Shown one piece after another: positions 42,161 through 52,462 of a stretch of DNA of 64,000 nt. Position 1 is the first letter of the stretch, and each line of letters opens with the position of its first letter. The stretch comes from Tricholoma matsutake (Eukaryota > Basidiomycota > Agaricomycetes > Agaricales > Tricholomataceae): positions 3,038,001-3,102,000 of the forward strand of contig AP026542.1 of NCBI GenBank assembly GCA_026075535.2, given 5' to 3'. The translations under genes were made by a program, and so were the position numbers. A model generated the notes under the pieces. It ran no database searches, was not told where the DNA came from, and was given only the letters and a program-made list of their open reading frames with translations.

Positions 42161-42760
42161 GTCAATGCTGAGCATTCAGCATGACAAACCAATGGCACCA
42201 AATTAAAGGTGTTCCAATAGTATTGCTAGGTAACACAAGGTTCAATCAGTGGCCACATCACACTTTATGAAAATTCATGTACAAAGTATCTATTTTCCAT
42301 CAATGTTGAGCATTTGGCACAAAAAGCAAGTTCAACCACCAGCATTAAACTGTTCAAATAGTACAGCTAAACAAAAGAAATGGGCAATCAGTAGTTACAT
42401 CACAACATGAAAGTCTACATACAGGGTATGTATTTTCCCTCAATGCTGAGAATTCAGCATAACAAACTACCAAGGGTGTTGACCTGGAGGTGTTCAAATT
42501 GTACTCCTAAACAATGCACCAGGAAACATGCGACAATCAGTAGTTGCATTGCAACATGAACATACATGTACAGGGAACATATTTTCCATTGATGCTGAAC
42601 ATTCAGCATGACAATCCACCAAGGGTATCAACCCAGAAGTGTTCAAATTGTATTTCTAAATAAGACATGAGGAAACAAGGGATAATCATTAGTTGCATCG
42701 CGCACAATACAAAAACCTGCGTACAGAGTATGAATTTTCCAAGAAGCAAGATGCAATAGA
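42160..42760 (+). repeat. Diverged tandem repeat, ~138-149 bp period
   Basis: The anchor TGCTGAGCATTCAGCATGACA recurs (with changes) at 42166, 42304, 42444 and 42593. Each unit also has GTGTTCAAAT(T/A)GTA, CAATCAGTAGTTGCAT and a TACAGGG(A/T)A...TTTTCC block. About four units are recognisable. No coding function. Confidence 0.85.
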
Positions 42761-45170
42761 TGGAAGGAAAGGTACAGCAAAAACATACAGGATGAGGGAC
42801 ACAGCAGTGTATATCGATTGCATATACATGATAGCAAGATTTGTGAGATGACTATGATGATTTGGAAGAATCAACAAGTAAACATGTGATTTTGGTAAAT
42901 ACATTTTGTCTCCTTCATCATTTACATTTGAATTTACATTTACATCCACAACAGGTGTGTCCACATTCCCAGCAGGCTCATTGATAGTAAGGCAAGGTTT
43001 TATGAACCTGTGTGGGTATTGACAAAGGGCTTTGATAGGCAGAGGGATGCAAGTTGTAACCATCGCAATACCTCTACCCTTGCCTGAGTATGGTGGGTAT
43101 TGTGGGTACAACAGGTCGCCAAACATGCTGAGTATTCTTTATTGTTCCTTTAAACTAACTACATTATTCTTTTTAGTATTCTCTCCCTCACAACATGCCC
43201 GTACCCTTCTCCCCATCCAAATGGGATGTGAGGCTGGTTGGAAGGGGTAAGATGATGACGGGGAGGTGGGACAACAATGGGGAGGCACCAGGAAGCTTGT
43301 GCAGTGGGAATGCCATGAGGTATGCAATTCCATGTTACCTAACAACTCCCACTGACCACAAGAACTCCCATCACCTCCCACGGTGGCAGGAAGATGCCAC
43401 ACCTGACCCCAGCACTCACATTCACCGCTGCGAGCCTCTCCCTCGCAAGGTGGATATAGAAAGTTAACAGCACCCCCACGATGACCAATATTGCACCTGC
43501 TCCCATGCTCTCGAGCAACTGCTCATTGGGTGGATGGTGGGTGTGATGCTGACAATGATGGGAACGACTGGATGTAGAAAAGCCCTAGCACCACTGAGCA
43601 CCACGAATAATGACACCACGTCCACCCCCAGCAACGAACGCTGAAGCAATGACCACACTCCAGCTCTTCTCTAGCTCTGTGAACAATGATGGAGCGACTG
43701 GCTCAACCTAGCACCCCCCTTTTTCATGCAAGCAATGGCTTACAGCGGCAGTGGTGGGTGCTACTGGGCCATGACCTCAGGTGTGACAAGTACAGGGCCA
43801 ACTACTGGGGCAAGTATCAAGGCGAGGGTGGGGACGGCTACCAAAGATGAGAACAGGGATGAGGGTGGATAAAGGGTGCTAACGAGGTGGGCGAACAACA
43901 GTGGATGACGAATACCCATGCACATTATCCGCCAGGTTCCCTAACATTCAGGTACTCATGCAGTCTTGGCCCGATAGAAATTACTTCGACACCCTTCCTT
44001 CAAGAATATATGAATCCATTAACTACTGATAACACAAGAAATTACACTTGATATTACAGTATTAGAAAAAGTACAGACCGAGAACTCAGAATAGAACTCA
44101 ATTCTTGACAAACAGCATAAACGAACCTGGAATTCGAATGCAGGGACAAATATAGAAAAGAGTTTGGATAAATATAGAACTAAAGGCTGTGATGACCTGT
44201 GCATTTCGAATCCCGACCGCAGATCACCGCTATAATAGATATCAGGACGTTGAGAAGCCGAGGATAAAGACTGAGTTCTCAATACTGAGAACTCGGAACT
44301 AGTAGTACTACCTATTACTTATTTGGTAAGAGCTCACAAGGCAAATGGATCATGTGTCAGAGTACCACAACTGCAAACCATAATGAGAAACCTAAGAAAA
44401 CTAAATGTAGAAAACAAATAACAGGGGGCAGCATCATGCAACTTGCAAACCCAAATTCCAACAATTTAAATACTTTGAAAGAATTGACAAGGTTTGGTGG
44501 TATTTCCAGTACAATGATGCCGATGCATTATTATAATATACTAAGGTCAGGAACAACACTGAGTGTGGGCTGGAGGCTGAATCTGCTGCATTGGGTGGGG
44601 AAACCAAGAGACAGAACATGTTTTGGAGCCGAATTTGCAGCTCTAGAGCACCCTAAACATGACCTGACCTTTCAAAACTTTGATGTCAAAATTTTTTTTA
44701 GCAGGTCCTCTGGACCCCCCCCACCTGATGTGCGGGATTTGGGTGCTGACACCCCCTTGGAGTATGTGGTTTAAAAGTTCTGTAACACTAAGCTCAATGT
44801 TGGGGAGTAGTCCATGTTCTTCTTTCGCTGGTATAGTCAGCAAGGCCTTGCTATATTCTTGCAGGTTTGCTGGAGGGAATTCTGGGAAGTGTTTTCTGCA
44901 GCCAATCCACTGTGTCTTGTCGAACAAAACACTAAGATAGGTCGAGAATAGCCATTTTTGAACACCTGGCAAGAGAATTTCGGAAGAGTACGAGTATTGA
45001 TGCTGTTCTGAGTCTTCTGACCCCTACTTCGAATATATTTTCTATTCCTATTGCTAATTTTCTGTGATATATTTCAGAAAAAATACTTATTTTTTCCGCA
45101 ACCCTAGGGAGCAGCCTGGAGCAGCTATCTGCTTTCGGCAAATCTCGGGGTTCAAATTGTCATAAAAAGC
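42761..45170. other. Intergenic, repeat fragments
   Basis: 43195-43480 shares CTTCTCCCCATC-AAATGGGATGTGAG with 570-600 and contains a CTGCGAGC...CTCGCAAGGTGG motif (about 43428-43452). 43000-43120 has GTGGGTATTG and TGGGTAC motifs of the GGTAT family. 44690-44770 is AGCAGGTCC followed by C-runs, like the small repeats near 5100 and 36840. No gene can be supported. Confidence 0.45.
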
Positions 45171-45202
45171 CGACTCATTCCTTGAGACGACATGAAGCCG
45201 GG

Positions 45203-46368
45203 ATGGTCGACCTCATCTTAACATCCACGTACACCGATGATATTGTAACTTTAGCGTTCGATCACCAAGCAGGAACACTCAACGTCGTGTCGTCGATCAC
45301 AGTTGGATACCATCCGTCCTGGATCACTTTTTATCCAGGAGACCACTCTCTTGTCTTTGCAGTCCTGGAACAGGCAGATGGGAGAGTCGTTGTGCTGAAA
45401 TACGATCGAGAAGGGAAGGGCTCGGTAGTGGCTCAAGCATCTAGTGAAGGAGCTGGTCCATGTTCGTTGATTGCAACAAAGACTCAACTTTATGTTGCCA
45501 ACGTGCGTGTATCGTATATCTGACATGATTTTGAATAACTGGTGGTGTAGTACTCAGGCCCAACGGTAGCCAGGATTCCCATATCCTCGGACGCGCCTTA
45601 TATTCTTACATCGCCGCCCAGTGTCATTCATCTAGATGGACGGGGACCTAATCCCGCCAGACAGGAATCGCCCCATCCCCATCAGGTTGTTATACACGAT
45701 CAGTATAATGAGCTTCTCGTTCCCGATCTAGGTACAGACATGGTACGGCGTTACCGCATCTCCGAGGAAGGATCATTGTACAATCAGGAACCGCACATCC
45801 AATACGAAGCTGGTGGGGGACCACGTCACATAGCATTTCATGGTGAGTTCCATCCCGTTGAAGGATTGCTTTATTAGGTGATGTTAATTATCTATCAGAT
45901 GGGAATCTGTATACGCTACTTGAGCTAAACAGTGTCGTCGTGAGACATCGTTTCCCGCCCTCTCCCGATGCCCTCACATTAGTCGCATCAACACCATCAA
46001 TGTCCAATCCCCCACCTCAGCCGACTGACATGCTCGCAGCAGAAATACTCATACCCCCGCCCAATCCCACATACCCCACACCTTATTTATATCTATCCAA
46101 CAGGAACGACCCATCGCCTCTAGGCGACATCATCTCTATATTTGATCTCTCAAATCCAGATGCCCTGGAGCTTGTCGCAGAAGTGCGGTCGGGCCTGAAG
46201 CATTTGAGGGGGATGGCATTTGGGGGGCCAGATGATAAATGGCTGGTTGCTGGAGGTGTGAATGGAGGCGGGGTAAAGGTTTTTGAGCGCGTGGATGGCG
46301 GTAGAGAGCTTAGAGTCGTTGCAGAACATAAGGATGTCGAGGCACCAACTGGATTCTTGTGGTTATGA
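45203..46368 (+). CDS. Seven-bladed beta-propeller lactonase (6-phosphogluconolactonase/muconate-cyclase-like)
   Basis: Modelled exons are 45203-45502, 45551-45842 and 45899-46368, giving 353 aa. The introns (48 and 56 bp) have GTGCGT/GTGAGT donors and GTAG/TCAG acceptors, and phases agree. The start ATG 45203 gives MVDLILTSTYTDDIVTLAFD, the usual first blade of this family (S-x-T-x-x-I-x-T-L-x-F). Later landmarks are VGYHPSWITF, ESPHPHQVVIHD (the H-x-H motif), LLVPDLGTDMVRRYRI, GGGPRHIAFH, LYLSNRND, and LRGMAFGGPDDKWLVAGG. No signal peptide is evident, so it is probably cytosolic. The family hydrolyses sugar lactones or cyclises muconates. The substrate here is unknown. It converges with the CoA-transferase gene. 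Confidence 0.88.
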
Positions 46369-46671
46369 TTTCCCTGGGACCGCGTGACACATATCGTCTT
46401 TGAAGGCGGGAGTGAAGGCGGGAGTGAGTGTCCTGTGAACTGGTATTCTCGACAGCAAGTAAAATCCTCGAAGTGAGTAAGACGTCGATGGACAGACGGT
46501 TGTAGACTACAGTAGATGTATATGGAGTTGATGAACGTAACTATACGTTTTATTCATACCCTAAGGAACGGATTGTGCTCAAACTCGGGCTTATCCAGTG
46601 TCACAATAAATGTCTCTTCTTCAAGGCTACATGTGCAATTTGCGACCAACAGTCTTGGTTCACCTTCGATC

Positions 46672-48398
46672 TCACCCAATAATCCCATCGCTCCGCAACT
46701 TCGACACAGCCTCCGAAGACAACCCCAAATCCTTTATCAGCACATCATCAGTATGGAACCCAAGGTCCGGTCCTGCCCACATAGGTTGAGGATCCACGCC
46801 ATCAAGCACAGGGAACGTTCCTTGCATCTTCACACTCCAGCCTTCTTGCCCATTTTTTCCATTCACCGAAACATCCCTCACCGCCCCCCTCGCCTTGATA
46901 TGCTTACCCTCCACTATCTCTCTCACAGTCACCACCCTTCCCACAGGTACACTTGCCGCCCTCATCGTCTCCTCCACCTCTGCTATCGAGTGTTGCTTCG
47001 TCCAATCTGATATTCCCTTCTCAATCTCGGCTTGCTTCTCGACGCGATGGTGGTTGTTCTGGTATGAAGGCCCGGTCAGATCGGGTCGATTGATGGCTTG
47101 CATCAAACGATTGTAGATGCTATCGCCATTGGCACCGATGACGATGTACGTTGGAGTGGAAGGCGAAGAAGGCTCAGGGAGGCAAGGGTAGGCGTTTGTG
47201 GGAACTATCCCGGTCACAGAAGAACCAGACGGGCCACGTATCTGGAAGACAAATGAGAACGTCGTTGGCAGGACAAGGGTTGTGTATATCACCTTCCCTT
47301 TGCGATCGTATTCTGGAATGACACCTTCCATTAAATTAAGCATACTAAGCGAAAATATTAGGGAGAACCCAACCGTCAAGTATAAAACCCGCGTTACCTC
47401 TCGACGATACTGACATCAACTGTCGTTCCTGATGATTTGCCTTTCCCTTGCCTCTCCCTCGCTAATAATGCTAAAACCTAGCTGAGAGTCAGCTACTGAG
47501 TGATAAACGCCGTGTTAATATACGTACTGTTCCAAATGCCGCATGTAGACCAGCAACTGAGTCTCCTAAGCTGATATTAGGTCTAACAGGAGGGCCCGAC
47601 AACCCTCCCGTCGCAGCATCGGGAAATCCATTAATATAACGGAAACCAGATTCAGCTTCGCAAACAGATGCATAGCCTGGACGGGGTGCCAGTGGACCTG
47701 TCTGCCCATACCCGCTAACCCGCGTGAAGATAAGAGATGGATTGTGTTTGTGTAAGTGTTCCGGTCCAAGTGACCATTTCTCAAGAGCTGAAAACGAGCC
47801 TCAAATTAACTGTCCTGTGAAGGAATTTGAATGACCCGACTGACTTCCAGGCTTGAAGTTTTCGAGGATGACATCACTTTTAATAGCGAGTCTTTTAACG
47901 AGCCTGGACATGAACTTTGAGCAACTGTCAGATAAATACAGTTCAAAAGCCTACTCTCTGCCCTCTGGCTTGCGTAAATCTATAGCCACACTCTTTTTAT
48001 TCCTTGCTATACTTCGAAACCACGGACTGGTTCCATCAACATCAAGTTCGCGCCAGACACGTAGAGGATCTCCACTATTCGGTGGTTCTACTTTTGTCAC
48101 TTCCGCACCAAACTGACTAGAAGGAAACTGGATTAAATCGCAACCCCAGTGCCCAGGACAGTCGTAAGGTGTACCCAAGGAGTTGTCCAGCAAATGGACC
48201 TGCGATCAGCTGCCCCAGTTCGAGAACTCGTATTCCAGAAAGGGGAAGATGTTGAGTCGCAGCAGTCGATGTAGCGAATGAGCTATGTTCAACGTCAGAA
48301 CGAAATCCCGAGAGCCTGAGAAAGACCCTCGCTTACAGGCGATGTAATTTGGCTGGCAAAGCAGAGCGATTGAGTTGGCGCGCTATGGAAGTCTGCAT
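46672..48398 (-). CDS. CoA-transferase family III (CaiB/BaiF), mitochondrial SUGCT-like
   Basis: Seven exons in transcript order: 48398-48337, 48282-48175, 48116-47955, 47903-47845, 47787-47528, 47477-47398, 47344-46672. All introns are 50-58 bp with GT/AG ends and phases agree, giving 467 aa. The N-terminus (MQTSIARQLNRSALPAKLHR) is basic and amphipathic, like a mitochondrial presequence. Then come LPLSGIRVLELGQLIAGPFA, FGAEVTKVEPPNSGDPLR, ARNKKSVAIDLRKPEG, VILENFKPG, IFTRVSGYGQTGPLAPRPGY and ISLGDSVAGLHAAFG (the Asp of GDSVAG fits the catalytic acyl-aspartate position). The C-terminus has EYDRKGKV, IGANGDSIYNRLMQAI and GHHTDDVL-like GFHTDDVLIKDLG. Length and motifs match succinate-hydroxymethylglutarate-type CoA-transferases, which move CoA from succinyl-CoA to dicarboxylic acids. 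The exact acceptor is inferred only. Confidence 0.9.
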
Positions 48399-48810
48399 CA
48401 CTAAGAATGTGGCAGGAACACCGGACGTCGTTGACAAGTCATGATATGATTGTCCGAGCATGTAGCACTTGACTCCAGGTCACGATATATCGGCATGCCG
48501 TTCACGTGACAAACGTACTCATAGATAAATAAAGCAACTAACGTGAAAAATTAGCCGGAGAAATTGATTTGAATAGTGGACAACTGATGAAATGGCAAAA
48601 GGAATCCACTGTCGAACCAGGGAGTGAGTTGTGGTGTTCCGAGTCATGGCAGCTGGTTAACCGATTAGGCCCCGATATACTTTTATGATGCTCTAGGGCT
48701 GGGAAAAGCCACCATCATGTTCGTTTCACAATTTACACACCTGAACTAACTAACATTGTACGAAGGATATAATTGAATTCTCACGCCTCGAGCTCATCCA
48801 GGAACCTTTG
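48399..48810. other. Intergenic between two - strand genes
   Basis: Upstream region of the CoA-transferase gene and 3' flank of the secreted-protein gene. No ORF with family features. No clear TATA box is seen for the CoA-transferase, as is common for fungal housekeeping genes. Confidence 0.5.
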
Positions 48811-49560
48811 TCATATAGCTCTCCTCTTGTTCTGTTTCTTGTTCTTTTTGATGACTTTCCTAAGCACGAATAATCATTTTCTGGCATCACGAAGAAAAAG
48901 GAGCAAATACTTACAGCATGCCACCGGCAGGATCAGCATTGGCTTTAGTACTATTGCGATATTATCATAGAGGAGCAAAAGCGAGATCATTTAAGGCTCA
49001 CACCATACTGCGAGAGGAGAGTCATTTTCTGATATAATTAAAGATAAAGGAGAAAGGCTTACTCAACGACAATAGGATCGTGTTTGTTCCTGTAATATGT
49101 TGGAAAACAGCAGCAACAAAGAGATAATTGAAGGCTCACATCTGGTCGATCAATTGAACTGTTTTGGGGTTGGGATGCTTCTTGGGCACATAGTTATTTA
49201 ACATGTCCTTGATTTTATTTTCTGCCAGAGGCTGCCCTACGGTCTGCACGACCTTTTTCGCGACTTCCCTTACTTGAGGATTACGAGCCTCGAGCTCAAA
49301 GTCACGGCTAGACATACTATTAGTCATATGTAGTGCTTGATGTGGATTCACGCCCACCTTCTAAGGGACCCAGAAGCAATGTCGTGCGGCCTTCGAGTCT
49401 GGAGTCCGTCAAGGACACGACTTAGGAGAAATGTTATTGGGACAACGAATGTATGAGAAACTGGGCGTTACATTGGATACTCGCCCTGTAACAGCGCCAT
49501 GGCGGGCACAATATTGAGAGCTATCGCAGCGACAACAACGAGAGGTGAGAAGTAGACCAT
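48811..49560 (-). CDS. Small secreted basic protein (about 145 aa), unknown function
   Basis: Exons in transcript order: 49560-49481, 49420-49358, 49316-49140, 49089-49063, (49007-49002), 48950-48915, 48859-48811. With the optional 6-nt micro-exon the protein is 145 aa; skipping it also keeps frame (143 aa). The start MVYFSPLVVVAAIALNIVPA is a strong signal-peptide-like hydrophobic segment. The mature part is charged (RDFELEARNPQVREVAKKVV, QPLAENKIKDMLNNYVPKKH, KTVQLIDQM). The end is strongly basic: KVIKKNKKQNKRRAI. There is no cysteine in the modelled mature chain, unusual for secreted effectors. Introns are 41-60 bp; the 41-bp one is the weakest call. A TATA box lies about 150 bp upstream. 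I do not recognise the family. Confidence 0.65.
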
Positions 49561-49710
49561 GATGGATGACTAGAAAGTGTCGTGACTCGGAAGAGATGTA
49601 TGATAAATGTTAGAACAGTTGTGAAAGTTGTAGGACGCGTTGGTTGAGAGAAGATTAGATTGTTCGAGGTTTAGAGTGAGACCAGCTTAAGAATTCCAGA
49701 GCAGATGGGT

Positions 49711-49722
49711 ATCCTTTTATAC
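49711..49722 (-). promoter_or_regulatory. TATA box of the small secreted protein gene
   Basis: The - strand reads GTATAAAAGGAT, a near-consensus TATA element about 150 bp before the ATG at 49560, leaving room for a ~120-nt leader. Strong TATA boxes suit a regulated, highly expressed gene. Confidence 0.6.
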
Positions 49723-50879
49723 GCTGGCTCTTGGAATAAACCTTTTCTTGGTGTTAACTAACTAATCCGACGTGGCTAGAATATGTAGATTCTTCTCCTT
49801 CGAACTGCTTCTTTTTTCGCGTGTTTCCAACGACTTGAAGCTTGAACAAAAGATCACGTATCAGCACAGATGAAAGGAGCAGAAGCGTGGTTGATCGGAG
49901 GTGGGCCTGGTCGCAACGTGAGTGTAGGCGGTCGTAGGGTATCATCTTCAGAAGGACAGTAAGCGTCCAACGGAGACACATATATTGCGGTTTCCACGCC
50001 GGAGAGGCTGGCACAGAAACAAATGCATGATGCGCTGTGCTAGTCTTCCATTCGAGGTTGTTATTGGGGTTATACTTCTGATAGCCCAGATTCGGATGTG
50101 TAGCACGCGATCGCTGTAGTTCTTGTATAGATTTCCGTGGATATAGCAAGGATATAGACATGAATTTAGTTCCCCCCCGCTTAAGCAAGCTTCTTAAACT
50201 CCGCCCGACATGCCGAGCGGCAATTTGCAAAGACAATCAAACAACATCAATAGATTCTACAGCCTCGGGAAAATACAGATCACTGAATATCAAAACCACC
50301 CGTCGGATCGTGTAGTTTGATGCCTTCGAGAAGAAAAGCAATGTGTGAGAGTATGTGTGTGCGAGCCCAAGTGGTACCGGTTCGATTCTTTCTAGTATCA
50401 CTTTCCAATCCACACAAAGAGAGGCTCTAAAACTCTATCGACTAATATGTGCAATCGGCGGGAGTCGCTCATGTCCTTCTTGGGCCACTCCCGCCTTCAG
50501 GGTCGCGCGGTCCTCTCTGGCTAAGTTTAGTTCTGTATAACCATCATAAATGATGCATTTTTCTTTATTCATCCATTCTTTATTTTAATTCTGATATCTC
50601 GCGAATCCAGCCGAGTTCGACATGGTTACAGTTTGATGATCGCAAAGAAGCGTTCTCGTAAGTATATCCTAGGAAGGACTCGTTTCTGATTTTACAGTGG
50701 GTCCGGATGCGTATGCCATATATTGCCAACAACGGCTGTTAGCACGGCTGAAGGTGGAAACAAGTTCACGTATCTCCAGGCCACCGCCTTCAACTCTGAA
50801 ACCAAGGCATGCAACAGAAGGAAAGCCATAAGCGAACTTGAGGACTTCCTGAGATCAGTGGTTACGATCACTACGAGTC
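49723..50879. other. Intergenic, no supported gene
   Basis: A 160-aa frame on the - strand (50236-49754) has no recognised domain and no clear splice or promoter context. It contains SLLYPRKSIQELQRSR and a hydrophobic LLLLSSVLI run. It may be a decayed gene or chance. 50350-50530 has no tRNA despite a GGTTCGATTC box, because no pairing acceptor stem was found. Confidence 0.4.
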
Positions 50880-50885
50880 CACGAC

Positions 50886-52185
50886 TACGGTGCACCCCAG
50901 GAGTGCCAGGCAGGATCTGAACTCAAGACTTCGAATCTGGAGTGATCATACTAAATCCTAACCATAATACACACAAGCATCCGCTTGATCAGCGCCTCCC
51001 ACGGACTTGCCTAATCTTGTGCTCATTGTCGGGAATGACGAGCAGGCTACTTTACTCATTCTTAACCTTTTCCCTTTATTTTTTAGGTGCATAACACTTT
51101 TTATATTCAAGTGTCTGAGCATAGTTCACCTCTGCTGATGAGGAACCCATGCCCTGTTGACCCAGGATCTTCTCCCCCTGTCATAACAGTTACTGACCTT
51201 TATTTTACCTCTATATTAGACCTAGGAATCGAAGAAAATGAACACTTTGGCCTCATGGATCTCACAGGGTAAGTATATCTCTTCCTGAGTACATATGCTC
51301 TTTTCTGTCTATCCTCACAACTGCAAGGCCTCTGGAAGGTCCATCAGGTCATTTATTAGGACCATAATACTCTCTTTCCATGTGCATTTCATAATGGGAA
51401 GGCCTAGGTATGCAAGTAAGTAACCACCTCTCCTCCCTCTCTATGCAGGTGCACTGACAGAGAGCACCTTGTTCCCAGCTCTCCCAACGTCAATCCTCAC
51501 TTCTACATACATCCCTATACCCTCCACATACATTTTTCTAGGTGTAGATAGTGTACAAGCCCAGTAGATGGTACCCCCTCCCCTCATTCTGTCACTTCTC
51601 CCCATTTCCCCCCTTCCCACCCCATACAGTACCCTCCCCATTCATGTATTTAGTTATTAATATGAATATACAGCCATACACATGCATTACAGACAGCCCC
51701 CAATGAAGAGAAGAGACCCCCTCTCAACTAGGGAGAGTGCTTGTTATAGGTTACATATAGCTGTTAAAGCAAAAACCACTTTTCATTAGCACTATATATA
51801 CATTCATAAGTGTTATCTACCAAAAAAAAGTGAAGGGAAAGGGCCAGGAATGAGTGGAATAGCATGCTGGGATGATGAGCGCAACATTAGCCGAGGCTGT
51901 GGCGCGTATCAACCATAGGAGACGGTGATCGGGTGATCAGGGTGATAAAAATAGCAGTTTATGAACACAATATATACATACAAAAGTGTTATGCACCTAA
52001 AAAAATGAAGGAAAAGAGTAAAGTAGCCTGCTCGTTGTTCCCGACGATGAGCACAACACTAGTCAAGACCGGGGGAGGCGCTGATCAAGCGGATGCTTGT
52101 GTGTATTATGGTTAGGATTTAGTATGATCACTCCGGATTCGAAGTCTTGAGTTCAGATCCTGCCTGGCACTCCTGGTGCACCGTA
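50886..52185. mobile_element. Long-TIR element (1,300 bp) with ~220-bp inverted ends and 6-bp TSD
   Basis: Left end TACGGTGCACC, right end GGTGCACCGTA. CACGAC flanks both sides (50880-50885 and 52186-52191). The inverted ends pair over about 220 bp: AGGAGTGCCAGGCAGGATCT, GGAGTGATCATACTAAATCC, ACACACAAGCATCCGCTTGA, then GAGCAGGCTACTTTACTC. Each arm includes sequence with a GAGTTCAGATCC box resembling a pol III B box, so the arms may derive from a tRNA-like SINE. A diverged extra copy of part of the right arm lies at 51785-51895. No transposase is seen. Confidence 0.85.
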
Positions 52186-52462
52186 CACGACTGACAACCA
52201 CTGGCATGAAAGATCAGATTCAGGATAGGACCCAGGAAGTAATATGGAGAAACTTGAGACCCACACAAACGAGGAAACGCCGATGGACATTCTGGCATCT
52301 ATGTAGCAGTGGCAAGTGCGAAGTTGCGATTTAGTCAGGGCAAGTCGAGCTACCCACATTGGAATTTATTTTTTTAAGCACAGAATGAGCAGTGCTACAA
52401 GACCATGGGGATAAAAGGACAGCAAAAACGAAATAGAATGAGATGGCAACAAAAGTGATTCC

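Noticed and set aside
43195..43480. Possible gene between 43.2 and 43.7 kb
   Set aside because: Both strands are open to similar lengths, no splice or domain evidence exists, and the sequence recalls the dispersed repeat at 570-1110.
50350..50430. Possible tRNA (GGTTCGATTC box)
   Set aside because: No acceptor stem or anticodon arm could be paired around the box.
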